64,000 bases of DNA, taken from the NCBI RefSeq assembly GCF_006864455.1, contig NZ_QHLK01000008.1, forward strand, positions 1 through 64,000. Reading direction: 5' to 3'. The notes under the pieces were generated by a model that worked only from the letters and a program-made list of their open reading frames with translations, ran no database searches and was not told the DNA's origin. This DNA is from Campylobacter sp. MIT 97-5078 (GTDB taxonomy: Bacteria > Campylobacterota > Campylobacteria > Campylobacterales > Campylobacteraceae). Every line of letters starts with the position of its first letter. Position 1 is the first letter of the stretch. A program made the position numbers and the translations under genes. Shown here one piece after another: positions 19,312-28,817 of this stretch.

Positions 19312-19332
19312 TTAGGTTTTTTGAGGGATAAA

Positions 19333-20424
19333 ATGGATACTTATGAATATAGCGAACTTTTAAAAAGCTTAAAAAATAAAGTCGGCAATATCGCATCTAT
19401 CATCAAGCCAGATGAGCTTAAAACGCGTTTAAAAGCAATAGAAGAGCTTGAAAACTCGCCTGATTTTTGGCAGGATGCTAAAAATGCAGCAAGCATTGGC
19501 AAAGAAAAAACTAAGCTTTTAAATTTGCTTAAAAATTATGAAAATGCTTTTAATGCCCTAAATGACGCCAATGAACTTTTTGATCTAGCTAATACTGAAA
19601 ATGATTTAGATACACTTCAAGCTTTGTTTGAGGATTCTAAAAGCCTTGAAGAGCATATCAGTCAGCTTGAAATTTCTATGCTTTTAAGCGATGAAAATGA
19701 CAATAAAAATGCCATTATTTCCATCCACCCCGGAGCTGGTGGAACAGAAAGCAATGACTGGGCAAGTATGCTTTATAGAATGTATCTAAGATTTTGCGAG
19801 CGAGAGGGCTTTAAGGTTGAAACCTTAGACTTTCAAGAAGGCGAAGAAGCTGGGCTAAAAGATGCTAGCTTTTTGGTAAAAGGTGTCAATGCTTATGGAT
19901 ATTTAAAGGCTGAAAATGGCATACATCGCCTTGTAAGAACTAGCCCTTTTGATAGTGCAGGACGAAGGCACACAAGCTTTTGTAGCGTTATGGTAAGCCC
20001 TGAACTTGATGATGATATAGAAATAGAAATTGCTGACAAAGATATAAGAGTGGATTATTACCGTGCTAGCGGAGCTGGAGGACAGCATATTAATAAAACC
20101 GATTCAGCTGTAAGGATCACGCATTTTCCAAGTGGCATAGTGGTGCAGTGCCAAAACGATCGCAATCAGCACAAAAACAAAGCCACAGCCTTTAAAATGC
20201 TAAAATCTCGCCTTTATGAGCTAGAACTTATGAAACAACAAGATGCGAGTCAAGTAGGAGAAAAAAGCGAAATGGGCTGGGGTCATCAAATTCGCTCTTA
20301 TGTGCTTTTTCCTTATCAGCAGGTTAAAGATACGCGTTCAAATGAAGCTTTTGGCAATGTTGAAGCTATTTTAGATGGGGATATTAAAAAGCTTATAGAA
20401 GGTGTTTTAATCGCACAAAAATAA
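19333..20424 (+). CDS. prfB: Peptide chain release factor 2
   Basis: RF2 terminates translation at UAA and UGA. From the ATG at 19333 the protein is 363 residues. It has the catalytic GGQ in [17 protein letters not shown] (about residues 239-255) and the recognition-domain region around residues 185-200. An in-frame TTG at 19321 belongs to the TTGAGGGA ribosome-binding stretch and is unlikely as a start. There is no in-frame UGA near codon 25, so the autoregulatory +1 frameshift of E. coli prfB is absent. A small AAAGCT/AGCTTT hairpin follows the stop. Confidence 0.95.
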   Translation: MDTYEYSELLKSLKNKVGNIASIIKPDELKTRLKAIEELENSPDFWQDAKNAASIGKEKTKLLNLLKNYENAFNALNDANELFDLANTENDLDTLQALFEDSKSLEEHISQLEISMLLSDENDNKNAIISIHPGAGGTESNDWASMLYRMYLRFCEREGFKVETLDFQEGEEAGLKDASFLVKGVNAYGYLKAENGIHRLVRTSPFDSAGRRHTSFCSVMVSPELDDDIEIEIADKDIRVDYYRASGAGGQHINKTDSAVRITHFPSGIVVQCQNDRNQHKNKATAFKMLKSRLYELELMKQQDASQVGEKSEMGWGHQIRSYVLFPYQQVKDTRSNEAFGNVEAILDGDIKKLIEGVLIAQK

Positions 20425-20469
20425 AAGCTAAATTGAGCTTTATTAAAGCAAATTTAAACTAAAATCAGC

Positions 20470-20547
20470 CTCATAAATGACGGAGCTTGTGTAAGGCTTA
20501 AGACCGAACTAAAACTAAATAATGCTAGTGCCGGGAATATTTATGTT
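20470..20547 (+). promoter_or_regulatory. TPP riboswitch (thi box), orphaned
   Basis: The thi-box consensus is recognisable. CATAAAT (20472-20478) pairs with ATTTATG (20539-20545) as P1, and CGG (20481-20483) pairs with CCG (20504-20506) in P2. The pyrimidine-binding loop reads GGCTTAAGA, a variant of GGCTGAGA. The pyrophosphate-binding arm TAATGCTAGTGCCGGGAA matches the usual TAATGCCAGCGNAGGGAA closely, with ACTA/TAGT as P5. It stands about 115 nt upstream of the thiC remnant, the gene it would have controlled. The changed G in the CTGAGA core suggests relaxed selection. Confidence 0.8.
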
Positions 20548-20661
20548 TTTGCTGTTTTTATCTTTAAATATTGTAAATTTTGCATACGAAAAGATAAACA
20601 CTCCTCATTTCTCACACTCAAACTTCCTTCATTTATCTTCAAATTCAAACAAGAAGATCAA

Positions 20662-20837
20662 ATGAATACTCAAATGTCTTATGCTAAAAAGGGCGTTTTC
20701 ACCACTCAAATGCAAGAAGTTGCTAAAAAACAAGTTAGCGAGGATTTTTTGCTTGAAAATATCGCCAAAGGAAGGTTGATTTGGCACATAAATTTAAGAT
20801 TGAAGCCATTTTGAATTTGAAAACAAACTTGAATTGA
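20662..20837 (+). pseudogene. thiC: thiC remnant (phosphomethylpyrimidine synthase)
   Basis: The ATG at 20662 opens a frame whose first 30 or so residues (MNTQMSYAKKGVFTTQMQEV, then DFLLENIAKG) look like the ThiC N-terminus of Campylobacter. A second stretch in another frame, KVDLAHKFKIEAILNL (about 20775-20822), matches a ThiC segment that normally lies some 40 residues further on. So an internal deletion with frameshift has removed the part between them, and everything downstream, including the radical-SAM cysteines, is gone. ThiC makes HMP-phosphate; this copy cannot. Confidence 0.8.
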
Positions 20838-20881
20838 AATCAAGACTTTTTAAATTTAAATTGTTATCTTTTACTTTTTTT

Positions 20882-20906
20882 AAAAAAAAAAAAATGGGGG
20901 GGGGGG
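20882..20906. repeat. A13-T-G11 homopolymer tract
   Basis: Thirteen A residues, one T and eleven G residues. G tracts of this length are the usual phase-variation switches of Campylobacter. No plausible gene reads through it in either direction: the + frame starting ATGGGG gives 28 codons, and the minus frame stops just before it. It is probably the leftover of a deleted contingency gene. Confidence 0.85.
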
Positions 20907-20935
20907 TATCAATATCTTTCTTTGTGAAATTTCCC

Positions 20936-21148
20936 TCAATACTGCCTACAAGTTGTGAAAACTTGATAAGCTCTAGCTAAACTTTTAGCCAAATCTACAC
21001 TTGTAAAAGCTCTAGCAGTAGGATTTTTTTCTAAACTTGTTATGGAATTTACAAAACTCTTAGCTCTTTTTGTATAAATTTTATCATCCTTTGGCAATTT
21101 AGTCGCTTCATTAAAACCACTGGTAAAACAACCCTCTTCATCTACACC
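20936..21148 (-). pseudogene. Unidentified 70-codon gene fragment
   Basis: The minus strand is open for 70 codons ending QVFTTCRQY and a stop at 20936, with no start codon at its upstream end, where a TAA interrupts. Codon use and composition look genuine (FNEATKLPKDDKIYTKRAK, then SFVNSITSLEKN). It seems to be the 3' end of a lost gene. I do not recognise the family. The rest of 21149-21262 is AT-rich and holds only the macA upstream region. Confidence 0.45.
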
Positions 21149-21262
21149 TTAACCTAAGACTTAAAAGCTTGCCTTACTTTTTGAAACTTGTATTTAATTC
21201 ACCTTTAATTCATTTTTTAAGATTAAAATTATGTTTTTAAATTTTGATAAAAGGTTTTTAGT

Positions 21263-22468
21263 TTGAATTTTTTGTTGCAATTAAAGTCAAGGCTACTTGC
21301 TCATAAAATGCTTATTTTAGCAAGCGTTGCGTTGATACTTATCATTTTGATCGTGTATTATTTCTTTTTCTATAATACAAACACAAACTCTTATATCACT
21401 CAAGCCGTGAGCAGAACCAACATAGAACAAAGCATAGAAGCAGTAGGCGAAGTGTATGCTAAAGAACAAGTTGATGTGGGCGCTCAAGTAAGCGGGCAGA
21501 TTATCAAACTTTATGTAGATATTGGTGATAGGGTTAAGGTTGGGGATTTAATCGCTCAAATTGATAAAGACAAACAGCAAAACGAGCTTGATATCACCAA
21601 AGCCCAGCTTGAAAGCACAAAAGCAAATTTAGAAAGTAAAAAAGTCGCCCTTGAAATTGCTGATAATCAATACAAAAGAGAGCAAAAGCTTTATGAAAGC
21701 AAAGCAACTTCGCTTGAAAGCCTAGAAAGTCTAAAAAACAATTTTTATACTTTAAAAGCAAATGTTGCAGAGCTTGAGGCTCAAGTTGTCCAGCTTGAAA
21801 TCAGCCTTAAAAACGCCCAAAAAGATTTAGGTTACACCACCATAACAGCTCCAATGAATGGCATTATCATCAATGTCGCTGTTGATGAAGGACAAACCGT
21901 AAATGCTAATCAAAACACACCAACCATAGTAAAAATTGCAAATTTAGACGAAATGGAAGTGCGTATGGAAATCGCTGAAGCTGATGTAAGTAAGATCAAA
22001 GTCGGCACAGCTGTAAAATTTGCCACCTTAAATGATCCAGATACTAAATACGACGCAAAGATAGCCAGTATAGATCCAGCAAATACGACGCAAAGTGATG
22101 CTACAAGTGGTGGAGCAAGCTCAAGTTCTAACTCAACAAATTCAAGTTCAGCAATTTATTATTATGCTCGTTTTTTTGTGAAAAATAAAGATAATTTTTT
22201 ACGCATAGGTATGAGCTTAGAAAATGAGATCATCGTTGCAAGTGCTTCAAATGTCATTGCTATACCAACTTATGCTATACAAAGCGATCAAAGGGGATAT
22301 TATGCTTTGGTGCTTGAAAATAAAAAGCCTGTAAAACGCTATATAAAACTTGGTATCAAAGATAGCTTAAATACCCAAATCACAGAAGGTTTAAGCGAAA
22401 ATGATACCTTAATCGTAGGTGATTTGAATGCTAAAAGTAGTTCAAGCATAAGAATGGGTCCTCGTTAA
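21263..22468 (+). CDS. macA: MacA-like periplasmic adaptor of an ABC efflux system
   Basis: A membrane-fusion protein linking the inner-membrane transporter to the outer-membrane channel. After a short cytoplasmic start there is one membrane anchor (about residues 15-35), a biotinyl-lipoyl half ([25 protein letters not shown]), a coiled-coil hairpin (about 105-190, rich in Leu, Glu and Lys), and the second lipoyl half [16 protein letters not shown] Ser/Asn-rich insert near residues 275-295 is unusual. The start is TTG with AAGG upstream. It stands 1 bp before macB. Confidence 0.9.
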   Translation: MNFLLQLKSRLLAHKMLILASVALILIILIVYYFFFYNTNTNSYITQAVSRTNIEQSIEAVGEVYAKEQVDVGAQVSGQIIKLYVDIGDRVKVGDLIAQIDKDKQQNELDITKAQLESTKANLESKKVALEIADNQYKREQKLYESKATSLESLESLKNNFYTLKANVAELEAQVVQLEISLKNAQKDLGYTTITAPMNGIIINVAVDEGQTVNANQNTPTIVKIANLDEMEVRMEIAEADVSKIKVGTAVKFATLNDPDTKYDAKIASIDPANTTQSDATSGGASSSSNSTNSSSAIYYYARFFVKNKDNFLRIGMSLENEIIVASASNVIAIPTYAIQSDQRGYYALVLENKKPVKRYIKLGIKDSLNTQITEGLSENDTLIVGDLNAKSSSSIRMGPR

Positions 22469-22469
22469 G

Positions 22470-24431
22470 ATGATCAGTCTTGAAAATATTTATAAGCAAA
22501 TCGGACAAACACCGATTTTACAAAGCATAAATCTACACATTGAAAAAGGCGAATTTGTCGCTATAATAGGACAAAGTGGAAGTGGTAAAACTTCACTTTT
22601 AAATATCATCGGCACGCTTGATGAACCAAGCTCTGGTTTTTATCGTTTTCAAGATTATGAAGTAACGATGATGAGTAAAGATGAAAAAGCAAGATTAAGA
22701 CGCGAAAAAATAGGCTTTATCTTTCAACGTTATAACCTTTTAAGTCTGCTTAGTGCCAAAGAAAATGTTGCTTTACCAGCTGTATATGCAGGCAAAAGCA
22801 CAGAATCAAGGAATACAAGAGCAAAAGAGCTTTTAAAGGAACTTGAACTTGATCACAAACTTGATTCTAAGCCAAATGAACTCAGTGGCGGACAGCAGCA
22901 AAGAGTAAGTATAGCAAGAGCGTTGATGAATGGAGGAGAGCTTATCTTAGCTGATGAACCAACTGGGGCACTAGATAGTAAAAGTGGCGTGATGGTGCTT
23001 GAAATTTTAAAAGAACTTAATGCCAAAGGACACACTATAATCCTTGTAACACATGATCCAAGTATAGCCGCACAAGCAAAAAGAATCATAGAAATCAAAG
23101 ACGGACAAATCATCAAAGATAGCCAAAACAGAACTCAAACAACCCAAAATAAAGACTTAAATTTACCAAAACACATCTCAAAAACAAGCATACAAGCAAT
23201 GCCTAGTGAAAGAAAAACTTATAATTTGCTTAAAAATCAGCTTTTTGAATGCTTCAAAATCGCTTATTCATCAATCATCGCTCATAAACTTCGCTCGCTT
23301 TTAACCATGCTTGGTATCATCATAGGTATAGCCTCAGTTGTTTGTGTTGTCGCACTTGGGCTTGGCTCTCAAGAGCAAGTTTTAGCCTCCATTTCAAGAC
23401 TTGGGACAAATACGATAGAAATAAGAGCTGGTAAGGGTTTTGGCGATATTCGTTCGGGGAAAACAAGGCTTAATTTAAGCGATGTAAGCACCTTAAGAAG
23501 CCTTCCTTATCTTGAAGCGGTTGAGCCTCAAGATGATACGAGCGGAACTATAGTATATAAAAATATCATGCTTAATGCTAGGGCTGAAGGCGTGGGGATA
23601 AACGAATTTAGCATAAAGGGCTATGAGCTTGAGCTTGGGCGGATTTTAAATGAATATGATATAGCCACAAGTGCAAATGTCGCTGTGATCGATTATAATG
23701 GACGCAATGCTTTATTTAAGGATATGGCTGTAGATGAAATTCTAGGCAAGGTGTTTATCTTTGCTAATAAAGCTTTTAAGGTTATTGGGGTGTTGAAAAA
23801 GGACCTTAACCGAAGGGTTGAGGATACGACTATACGAATTTATATACCTTTTTCAACGCTGATTAATAAGCTTACTGGAGATAAATTACTTAATGAGATC
23901 GTGGCTAAAGTCAAAGATGATGCTTCTCCAAGCGTGGCTGAGCAAGCTATCATCAGGGTTTTAGAGATTAAAAGAGGACAAAAAGACTTTTTTACCATCA
24001 ATTCAGACGCCATTCGTCAAAGTATAGAAGAAAACACAAGAACAATGACAATTTTAATCACTTCAATCGCCCTTATTGCTTTAATCGTCGGTGGTATAGG
24101 AGTGATGAATATCATGCTTGTTTCAGTAAGTGAGCGCACAAGAGAGATTGGCATAAGAATGGCAATAGGAGCTCGAAAAGAAGATATTTTAATGCAGTTT
24201 TTAATCGAAGCGATTATGATATGTTGCTTAGGAGCTGTGCTTGGAATTTTGCTTTCCTTTGCTGTAGTGCAAGCTTTTAATGTGTTAAGTCCTGATTTTA
24301 AGATGATTGTTTCAATTTCTTCAGTATTTTTAGGACTTTTAAGCTCGGTATTTATAGGCATTGTTTTTGGCTTTTTCCCAGCTAAAAATGCAGCAAATTT
24401 AAATCCTATCAATGCCTTATCAAAGGAGTAA
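22470..24431 (+). CDS. macB: MacB-like ABC transporter, ATPase-permease fusion
   Basis: Residues 1-225 form an ABC ATPase with Walker [11 protein letters not shown]-loop, signature [15 protein letters not shown], Walker [13 protein letters not shown] and switch His in LVTHD. After a linker, the first membrane helix begins near 275, followed by a large periplasmic domain and three more helices at 530-640, the MacB layout. E. coli MacB exports macrolides, enterotoxin and haem precursors; the substrate here is unknown. The length, 653 residues, is typical. Confidence 0.93.
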   Translation: MISLENIYKQIGQTPILQSINLHIEKGEFVAIIGQSGSGKTSLLNIIGTLDEPSSGFYRFQDYEVTMMSKDEKARLRREKIGFIFQRYNLLSLLSAKENVALPAVYAGKSTESRNTRAKELLKELELDHKLDSKPNELSGGQQQRVSIARALMNGGELILADEPTGALDSKSGVMVLEILKELNAKGHTIILVTHDPSIAAQAKRIIEIKDGQIIKDSQNRTQTTQNKDLNLPKHISKTSIQAMPSERKTYNLLKNQLFECFKIAYSSIIAHKLRSLLTMLGIIIGIASVVCVVALGLGSQEQVLASISRLGTNTIEIRAGKGFGDIRSGKTRLNLSDVSTLRSLPYLEAVEPQDDTSGTIVYKNIMLNARAEGVGINEFSIKGYELELGRILNEYDIATSANVAVIDYNGRNALFKDMAVDEILGKVFIFANKAFKVIGVLKKDLNRRVEDTTIRIYIPFSTLINKLTGDKLLNEIVAKVKDDASPSVAEQAIIRVLEIKRGQKDFFTINSDAIRQSIEENTRTMTILITSIALIALIVGGIGVMNIMLVSVSERTREIGIRMAIGARKEDILMQFLIEAIMICCLGAVLGILLSFAVVQAFNVLSPDFKMIVSISSVFLGLLSSVFIGIVFGFFPAKNAANLNPINALSKE

Positions 24432-24435
24432 TAAA

Positions 24436-25785
24436 ATGAAAATCTTATATACTTTTATCTTAAGCATTTTTTTCTTAGCTTGCTTTCACACAAAAGAGCT
24501 TAATCTCAAGCAACATGAACTCACACAAAGCGAGCAAAGAACACTAAAAATCAATGAAAATTGGTGGCAAGAGTATGAAAATCAAAAGCTTAATGCCCTT
24601 ATGCAAGCTATACTTGAAAATAACAGCGAACTTAATGTTGCAAGGATAAATCTACTCAGTGCTATTGCAAGATATGATTTAATCAATTTTGATCTTTATC
24701 CTACTTTAAGTGGAAATTTAGGAGCAAGTGTAGCAAAAGATTTGAACTTAGGCACAAATTCGCAAAATTTTTCAAATGCTTTAAATTTAAATTATGAGCT
24801 TGATGTTTATGGCAAAATTTATGATGAACGAAAAGCAAATGAGTTTAGCGTAAAAGCAAGTGAGTTTGATCTTGAAAGTTTAAAATTAAGCCTTATTAAT
24901 TCAAGTATAGATAATATCTTTGATTTGGCGTATTTTAACGACGTGGAAAGCCTTTTAAGTGAGTATTTAAGTAACTTAGAGCAAATGAAAGAAATTTATG
25001 CTCTAAAATATGAGCTTGGTAAGATAGAAGAGCTTGATTTGCTTAATATAGAGCAAAGTTTGCTTAATGCCAGACAAAATTTACTCAGCAACGCACAAAA
25101 TAAAGAACTTACAATTAAAAACCTTAAAGATTTACTTGGAGCAAAGCAAAATTTTGCACTTATAAATTCTTTTGACACGCTTAGATTAGCTGATTTTAAG
25201 GACTTGAGCTTAAATTTTGATCTTCCTTTGGCTCTTTTCGCATACAGACCAGATATAAAATCAAAAGCAAGCTCACTTCAAGGGGCTTTTTTAAACATTA
25301 ACGTGGCTGAAAAATCAATGTTTCCAAGCATAAGTCTAGGCTCAAGTTTAAGCGGGGGTAATGAAAACTTAAGTCAAAACTTTAAACTTCTTACTTTGGG
25401 TGGAAATTTACAGATCAGCTTACCTTTTTTAGACTATGGCAGGGTAAGACAAAATATCAAAATTTCACGTCTTGCATATGAAGCTTTAAGACTTGAATAC
25501 GAACAAAGCTTGCAAACGGCAATCAATGAGTTTTATTTATGTTATAAAGACTATGAATTTTACAATAAACTCTTAGCAAATATCAAACTCATCAATGAAA
25601 AACAAGAAAAAATAACCCTTGCTTACGCTCAAAAATACAATCTTGGCAAAAGCGAACTTAAAGACTATCTTGACGCTAAAAATAGCCTTATCAGCTCAGC
25701 TCAAGAGCTTTTAAGATCAAGGTTAAATGTCTTAAAAACGACAAATTTATATTATAAAATCACCACCGTAAAGCTGGAAAATTAA
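24436..25785 (+). CDS. Outer-membrane efflux lipoprotein (TolC/NodT-like)
   Basis: The outer-membrane channel of the tripartite system. From the ATG at 24436 (AAGGAG 8 bases upstream, overlapping the macB end) the protein is 449 residues with a lipobox IFFLACF. It shows the OEP repeats: NENWWQEYENQKLNALM, NSELNVARINLLSA, LNLNYELDVYGKI, and in the second half FAYRPDIKSKAS and ISLPFLDYGRVRQN. Long amphipathic helices match the periplasmic tunnel. It probably pairs only with the upstream MacA/MacB. Confidence 0.9.
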   Translation: MKILYTFILSIFFLACFHTKELNLKQHELTQSEQRTLKINENWWQEYENQKLNALMQAILENNSELNVARINLLSAIARYDLINFDLYPTLSGNLGASVAKDLNLGTNSQNFSNALNLNYELDVYGKIYDERKANEFSVKASEFDLESLKLSLINSSIDNIFDLAYFNDVESLLSEYLSNLEQMKEIYALKYELGKIEELDLLNIEQSLLNARQNLLSNAQNKELTIKNLKDLLGAKQNFALINSFDTLRLADFKDLSLNFDLPLALFAYRPDIKSKASSLQGAFLNINVAEKSMFPSISLGSSLSGGNENLSQNFKLLTLGGNLQISLPFLDYGRVRQNIKISRLAYEALRLEYEQSLQTAINEFYLCYKDYEFYNKLLANIKLINEKQEKITLAYAQKYNLGKSELKDYLDAKNSLISSAQELLRSRLNVLKTTNLYYKITTVKLEN

Positions 25786-25827
25786 ATAATGTAAAAATAA
25801 GCAAATTTTAAACAAAAACTTACAAAG

Positions 25828-25833
25828 TATAAT
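25828..25833 (+). promoter_or_regulatory. -10 box of the hydABCD operon
   Basis: TATAAT preceded by AAAG, 116 bp before the hydA ATG, giving a leader of roughly 110 nt. Confidence 0.5.
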
Positions 25834-25839
25834 TCTACT

Positions 25840-25858
25840 CGTGTTTATTTTTCACACG
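25840..25858. promoter_or_regulatory. Inverted repeat at the predicted hyd transcription start
   Basis: CGTGT (25840-25844) and ACACG (25854-25858) flank a 9-nt T-rich spacer just downstream of the -10 box. The position suits an operator overlapping +1. The arms are only 5 bp, and no known regulator motif is matched with confidence. Confidence 0.35.
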
Positions 25859-25949
25859 TTTAAAAATAAATTATCAAAATTAAACTAAAATTAATAAATC
25901 TTATCTTATCATTAACTTATTCAAATAAAAAACCAAAAAAGGGGTAAAA

Positions 25950-27089
25950 ATGACTTTTAAAGAACTAGAAGCTCGTTTAAAAGAGCTTGAAAGCTTGCCT
26001 TCTATGAAAGGAAATTCTTCTATACCCAAAGCTTTAGAAGAAGCTGGATTTTCAAGAAGAGATTTTATGAAATGGGCTGGGGCAATGACGGCGTTTTTAG
26101 CCTTACCTGCAAGCTTTGCACCTATGGTAGCAAGGGCTGCAGAACTTACTGATCGCGTGCCTGTTATATGGCTACATATGGCTGAGTGTACAGGTTGTAG
26201 TGAAAGCTTACTAAGAAGCGATACGCCAACCATTGATAGCCTTATTTTTGACTACATCTCTTTAGAATATCATGAAACCGTTATGGCAGCTTCTGGTTGG
26301 CAAGCTGAAGAGAATTTAGAATCAGCTATTGAAAAATACAAAGGTAATTATTTTTTAATGGTTGAGGGAGGAATTCCATTTGGAGATACAGAAAACTATC
26401 TTACTATAGGACCTTACGCTAAAACGGGCAGACAAATCGCTACTGAAGCCTGTAATAACGCTAAAGCCATCCTTGCTATAGGCACTTGTTCAAGCTTTGG
26501 TGGCATTCAAGCAGCCCACCCAAATCCAAGCAATGCGAAACCTTTGCACAAAATCACAAACAAAGAAGTGATTAATGTTCCGGGCTGTCCGCCAAGTGAA
26601 AAAAATATAGTTGGCAATGTGCTTCAGTTTTTACTCTTTGGCAAGCCAGCTTTAGATGTTTATAATCGTCCAAAATGGGCTTACGGCTTAAGAATTCACG
26701 ACCTTTGCGAAAGAAGGGGACATTTTGATGCGGGCGAATTTGTCGAACATTTTGGCGATGAGGGAGCAAAAAATGGATATTGTCTGTATAAAATGGGTTG
26801 CAAAGGACCTTATACTTTCAACAATTGTTCAAGAGAAAGATTTAACCAGCACACTTCTTGGCCTATCCAATCAGGACATGGCTGTATAGGTTGTTCTGAG
26901 CCAAATTTCTGGGATACCATGCAACCTTTTGAAAAACCTTTGGCAAGCCACCAATTTAACAGCGTATTTGGTAGTTTGGGTTCTGATTCTATGGCTGATA
27001 AAATCGGTATAGGAGTGCTTTGTCTTACAGGCGTAGCTATAGCTGCTCACGCTGCAATTGCAACTATGAAAAAAGGAAATGAGGAATAA
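25950..27089 (+). CDS. hydA: Quinone-reactive [NiFe]-hydrogenase small subunit
   Basis: The Fe-S electron-transfer subunit of the membrane uptake hydrogenase, which oxidises H2 and passes electrons to the cytochrome b. The Tat signal is SRRDFMKWAG (Arg36, Arg37) followed by a hydrophobic stretch, with a likely cleavage after ARA. Cluster ligands are CTGC, GTCSS and PGCPP (proximal), IHDLC with GYCLYKMGC (distal), and NNC with CIGC (medial). A C-terminal helix near residues 350-370 anchors the subunit. The length is 379 residues. AAAGGGG precedes the ATG. Confidence 0.96.
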   Translation: MTFKELEARLKELESLPSMKGNSSIPKALEEAGFSRRDFMKWAGAMTAFLALPASFAPMVARAAELTDRVPVIWLHMAECTGCSESLLRSDTPTIDSLIFDYISLEYHETVMAASGWQAEENLESAIEKYKGNYFLMVEGGIPFGDTENYLTIGPYAKTGRQIATEACNNAKAILAIGTCSSFGGIQAAHPNPSNAKPLHKITNKEVINVPGCPPSEKNIVGNVLQFLLFGKPALDVYNRPKWAYGLRIHDLCERRGHFDAGEFVEHFGDEGAKNGYCLYKMGCKGPYTFNNCSRERFNQHTSWPIQSGHGCIGCSEPNFWDTMQPFEKPLASHQFNSVFGSLGSDSMADKIGIGVLCLTGVAIAAHAAIATMKKGNEE

Positions 27090-27091
27090 AA

Positions 27092-28807
27092 ATGAGTCAA
27101 AAAATTATTGTAGATCCTATTACAAGAATAGAAGGACACCTTAGAATTGAAGTTGTTGTTGATGAAAATAATGTCGTCAAAGAAGCGTATTCTGGCTCAA
27201 CTTTATGGCGTGGTATAGAAGTTATCGTTAAAGGACGCGATCCAAGAGATGCTGGCTTTTTAACACAAAGAATTTGCGGGGTTTGCACCTTTTCTCACTA
27301 CAAAGCAGGTGTTGCAGCAGTTGAAAACGCTCTTGGCATTACACCTCCGCTTAATGCTCTTTTAACAAGAACATTAATGAACTCAGCCCTTTTCTTACAC
27401 GACCATATAGTGCATTTTTATCAACTCCACGCACTTGACTGGGTAGATATAGTTTCAGCTTTAAGTGCTGATGTGAAAAAAGCAAGTGATTTGGCTTTTA
27501 CTTTCACTCCAAATCCTTATGCAACTGGAGCTGATAAACTCCTAGAAGTGCAAAAAAGAGTAAAAACCTTTGTAGATAAGGGCAATCTTGGACCTTTTGC
27601 AAACGCATATTATGGACACTCAACTTACCACTTAAGTCCAGAGGAAAATCTTATCGCTTTATCTCATTATCTTGAATGTTTAAGAATACAAAGGATTATC
27701 GCTCAATGTATGGCTATTTTTGGTGCTAAAAATCCACACCCGCAAAGCTTAACAGTCGGCGGTGTAACTTGCGTTATGGATCTTTTAAGTCCAGCTAGAA
27801 TGGGCGAGTATCTAGAAAAATTCAAAGAAGTAGCTGACTTTGTAAACCGTGCGTATTATCCAGATTTAATTATGGCCGGGAAAAAATACGCTACAGAAGC
27901 AAGTGTGGTTAATGATGTGGGCGTGCCAAATTTATTCACTTTCCAAGAATTTCAACTTGGGGCAAATGAATGGCTCTTTGAAAGTGGCATCATTAAAAAT
28001 GGCGATTTAAGCAAGGCTTATGAGGTAGAAGAAGATAAGATTACTGAAGAAGCAACGCATTCTTGGTATAAAAATGATGCTCCTTTGCACCCTTACGATG
28101 GTGAAACTGAGCCAAATTATACTGGACTTGTTGATGGTGAGAGCATAGATCATCACGGCAAAGTTGTTAAAACAAAGAATTTCAACACAGCAGGCAAATA
28201 TAGCTGGATCAAAGCACCAAGATATGATGGCGAAGCTATGCAAGTAGGACCTTTAGCAAATATAGCTGTAAATTATGTCAAGGGCAACAAATATGTCGTG
28301 CCGGTTGTTGATGGGTTCTTAAAAGCAACAGGACTTCCTATAACAGCCGTTTTAAGCACACTTGGAAGAACCGCAGCTCGTTGTATAGAAGCAAAGGTTG
28401 TCGCTGATAATACTCTTATAGCGTTTAATAATTTGGTTGAGAATTTAAAAACAGATCAAAGCACTTGTGCACCTTATGTCATCGATCCAAACAAAGAGTA
28501 TAAAGGACGATATATAGGGAATGTGCCAAGAGGAACACTTTCTCATTGGTGCAGGATCAAAAACGGCGTGATTGAAAATTGGCAAGCTGTGGTGCCAAGC
28601 ACTTGGAATGCTTCTCCAAAAGATAGCAAAGGCAAAGGCGGAAGCTATGAAGAATGCCTCATAGGACTTAAAATAGCCGATGTCAAACAACCGCTTGAAA
28701 TCATACGCAAAATTCACTCTTATGATCCTTGCATAGCGTGTTCTGTGCATGTTATGGATACTAAAGGCAATGATTTAAGCGAATACAAAGTAAACGTAAA
28801 TGTCTAA
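27092..28807 (+). CDS. hydB: Quinone-reactive [NiFe]-hydrogenase large subunit
   Basis: The catalytic subunit that holds the Ni-Fe(CN)2CO centre and splits H2. Its four metal-binding cysteines are in RICGVC (Cys62, Cys65) and DPCIACSVH (Cys547, Cys550). The 18 residues after His553 form the C-terminal extension removed by the maturation endopeptidase HydD after nickel insertion. The protein has no signal of its own and is co-exported with the Tat substrate HydA. The start lies 2 bp after the hydA stop. It is 571 residues. Confidence 0.96.
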   Translation: MSQKIIVDPITRIEGHLRIEVVVDENNVVKEAYSGSTLWRGIEVIVKGRDPRDAGFLTQRICGVCTFSHYKAGVAAVENALGITPPLNALLTRTLMNSALFLHDHIVHFYQLHALDWVDIVSALSADVKKASDLAFTFTPNPYATGADKLLEVQKRVKTFVDKGNLGPFANAYYGHSTYHLSPEENLIALSHYLECLRIQRIIAQCMAIFGAKNPHPQSLTVGGVTCVMDLLSPARMGEYLEKFKEVADFVNRAYYPDLIMAGKKYATEASVVNDVGVPNLFTFQEFQLGANEWLFESGIIKNGDLSKAYEVEEDKITEEATHSWYKNDAPLHPYDGETEPNYTGLVDGESIDHHGKVVKTKNFNTAGKYSWIKAPRYDGEAMQVGPLANIAVNYVKGNKYVVPVVDGFLKATGLPITAVLSTLGRTAARCIEAKVVADNTLIAFNNLVENLKTDQSTCAPYVIDPNKEYKGRYIGNVPRGTLSHWCRIKNGVIENWQAVVPSTWNASPKDSKGKGGSYEECLIGLKIADVKQPLEIIRKIHSYDPCIACSVHVMDTKGNDLSEYKVNVNV

Positions 28808-28817
28808 GGAGCTTCAC

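Noticed and set aside
19333-19410. Possible programmed +1 frameshift in prfB
   Set aside because: The frame is continuous from the ATG, and no in-frame UGA follows near codon 25.
20894-20980. Short + strand frame beginning ATGGGG at the G11 tract (28 codons)
   Set aside because: No ribosome-binding site, no recognisable protein, and the G run dictates the first residues; more likely a remnant.
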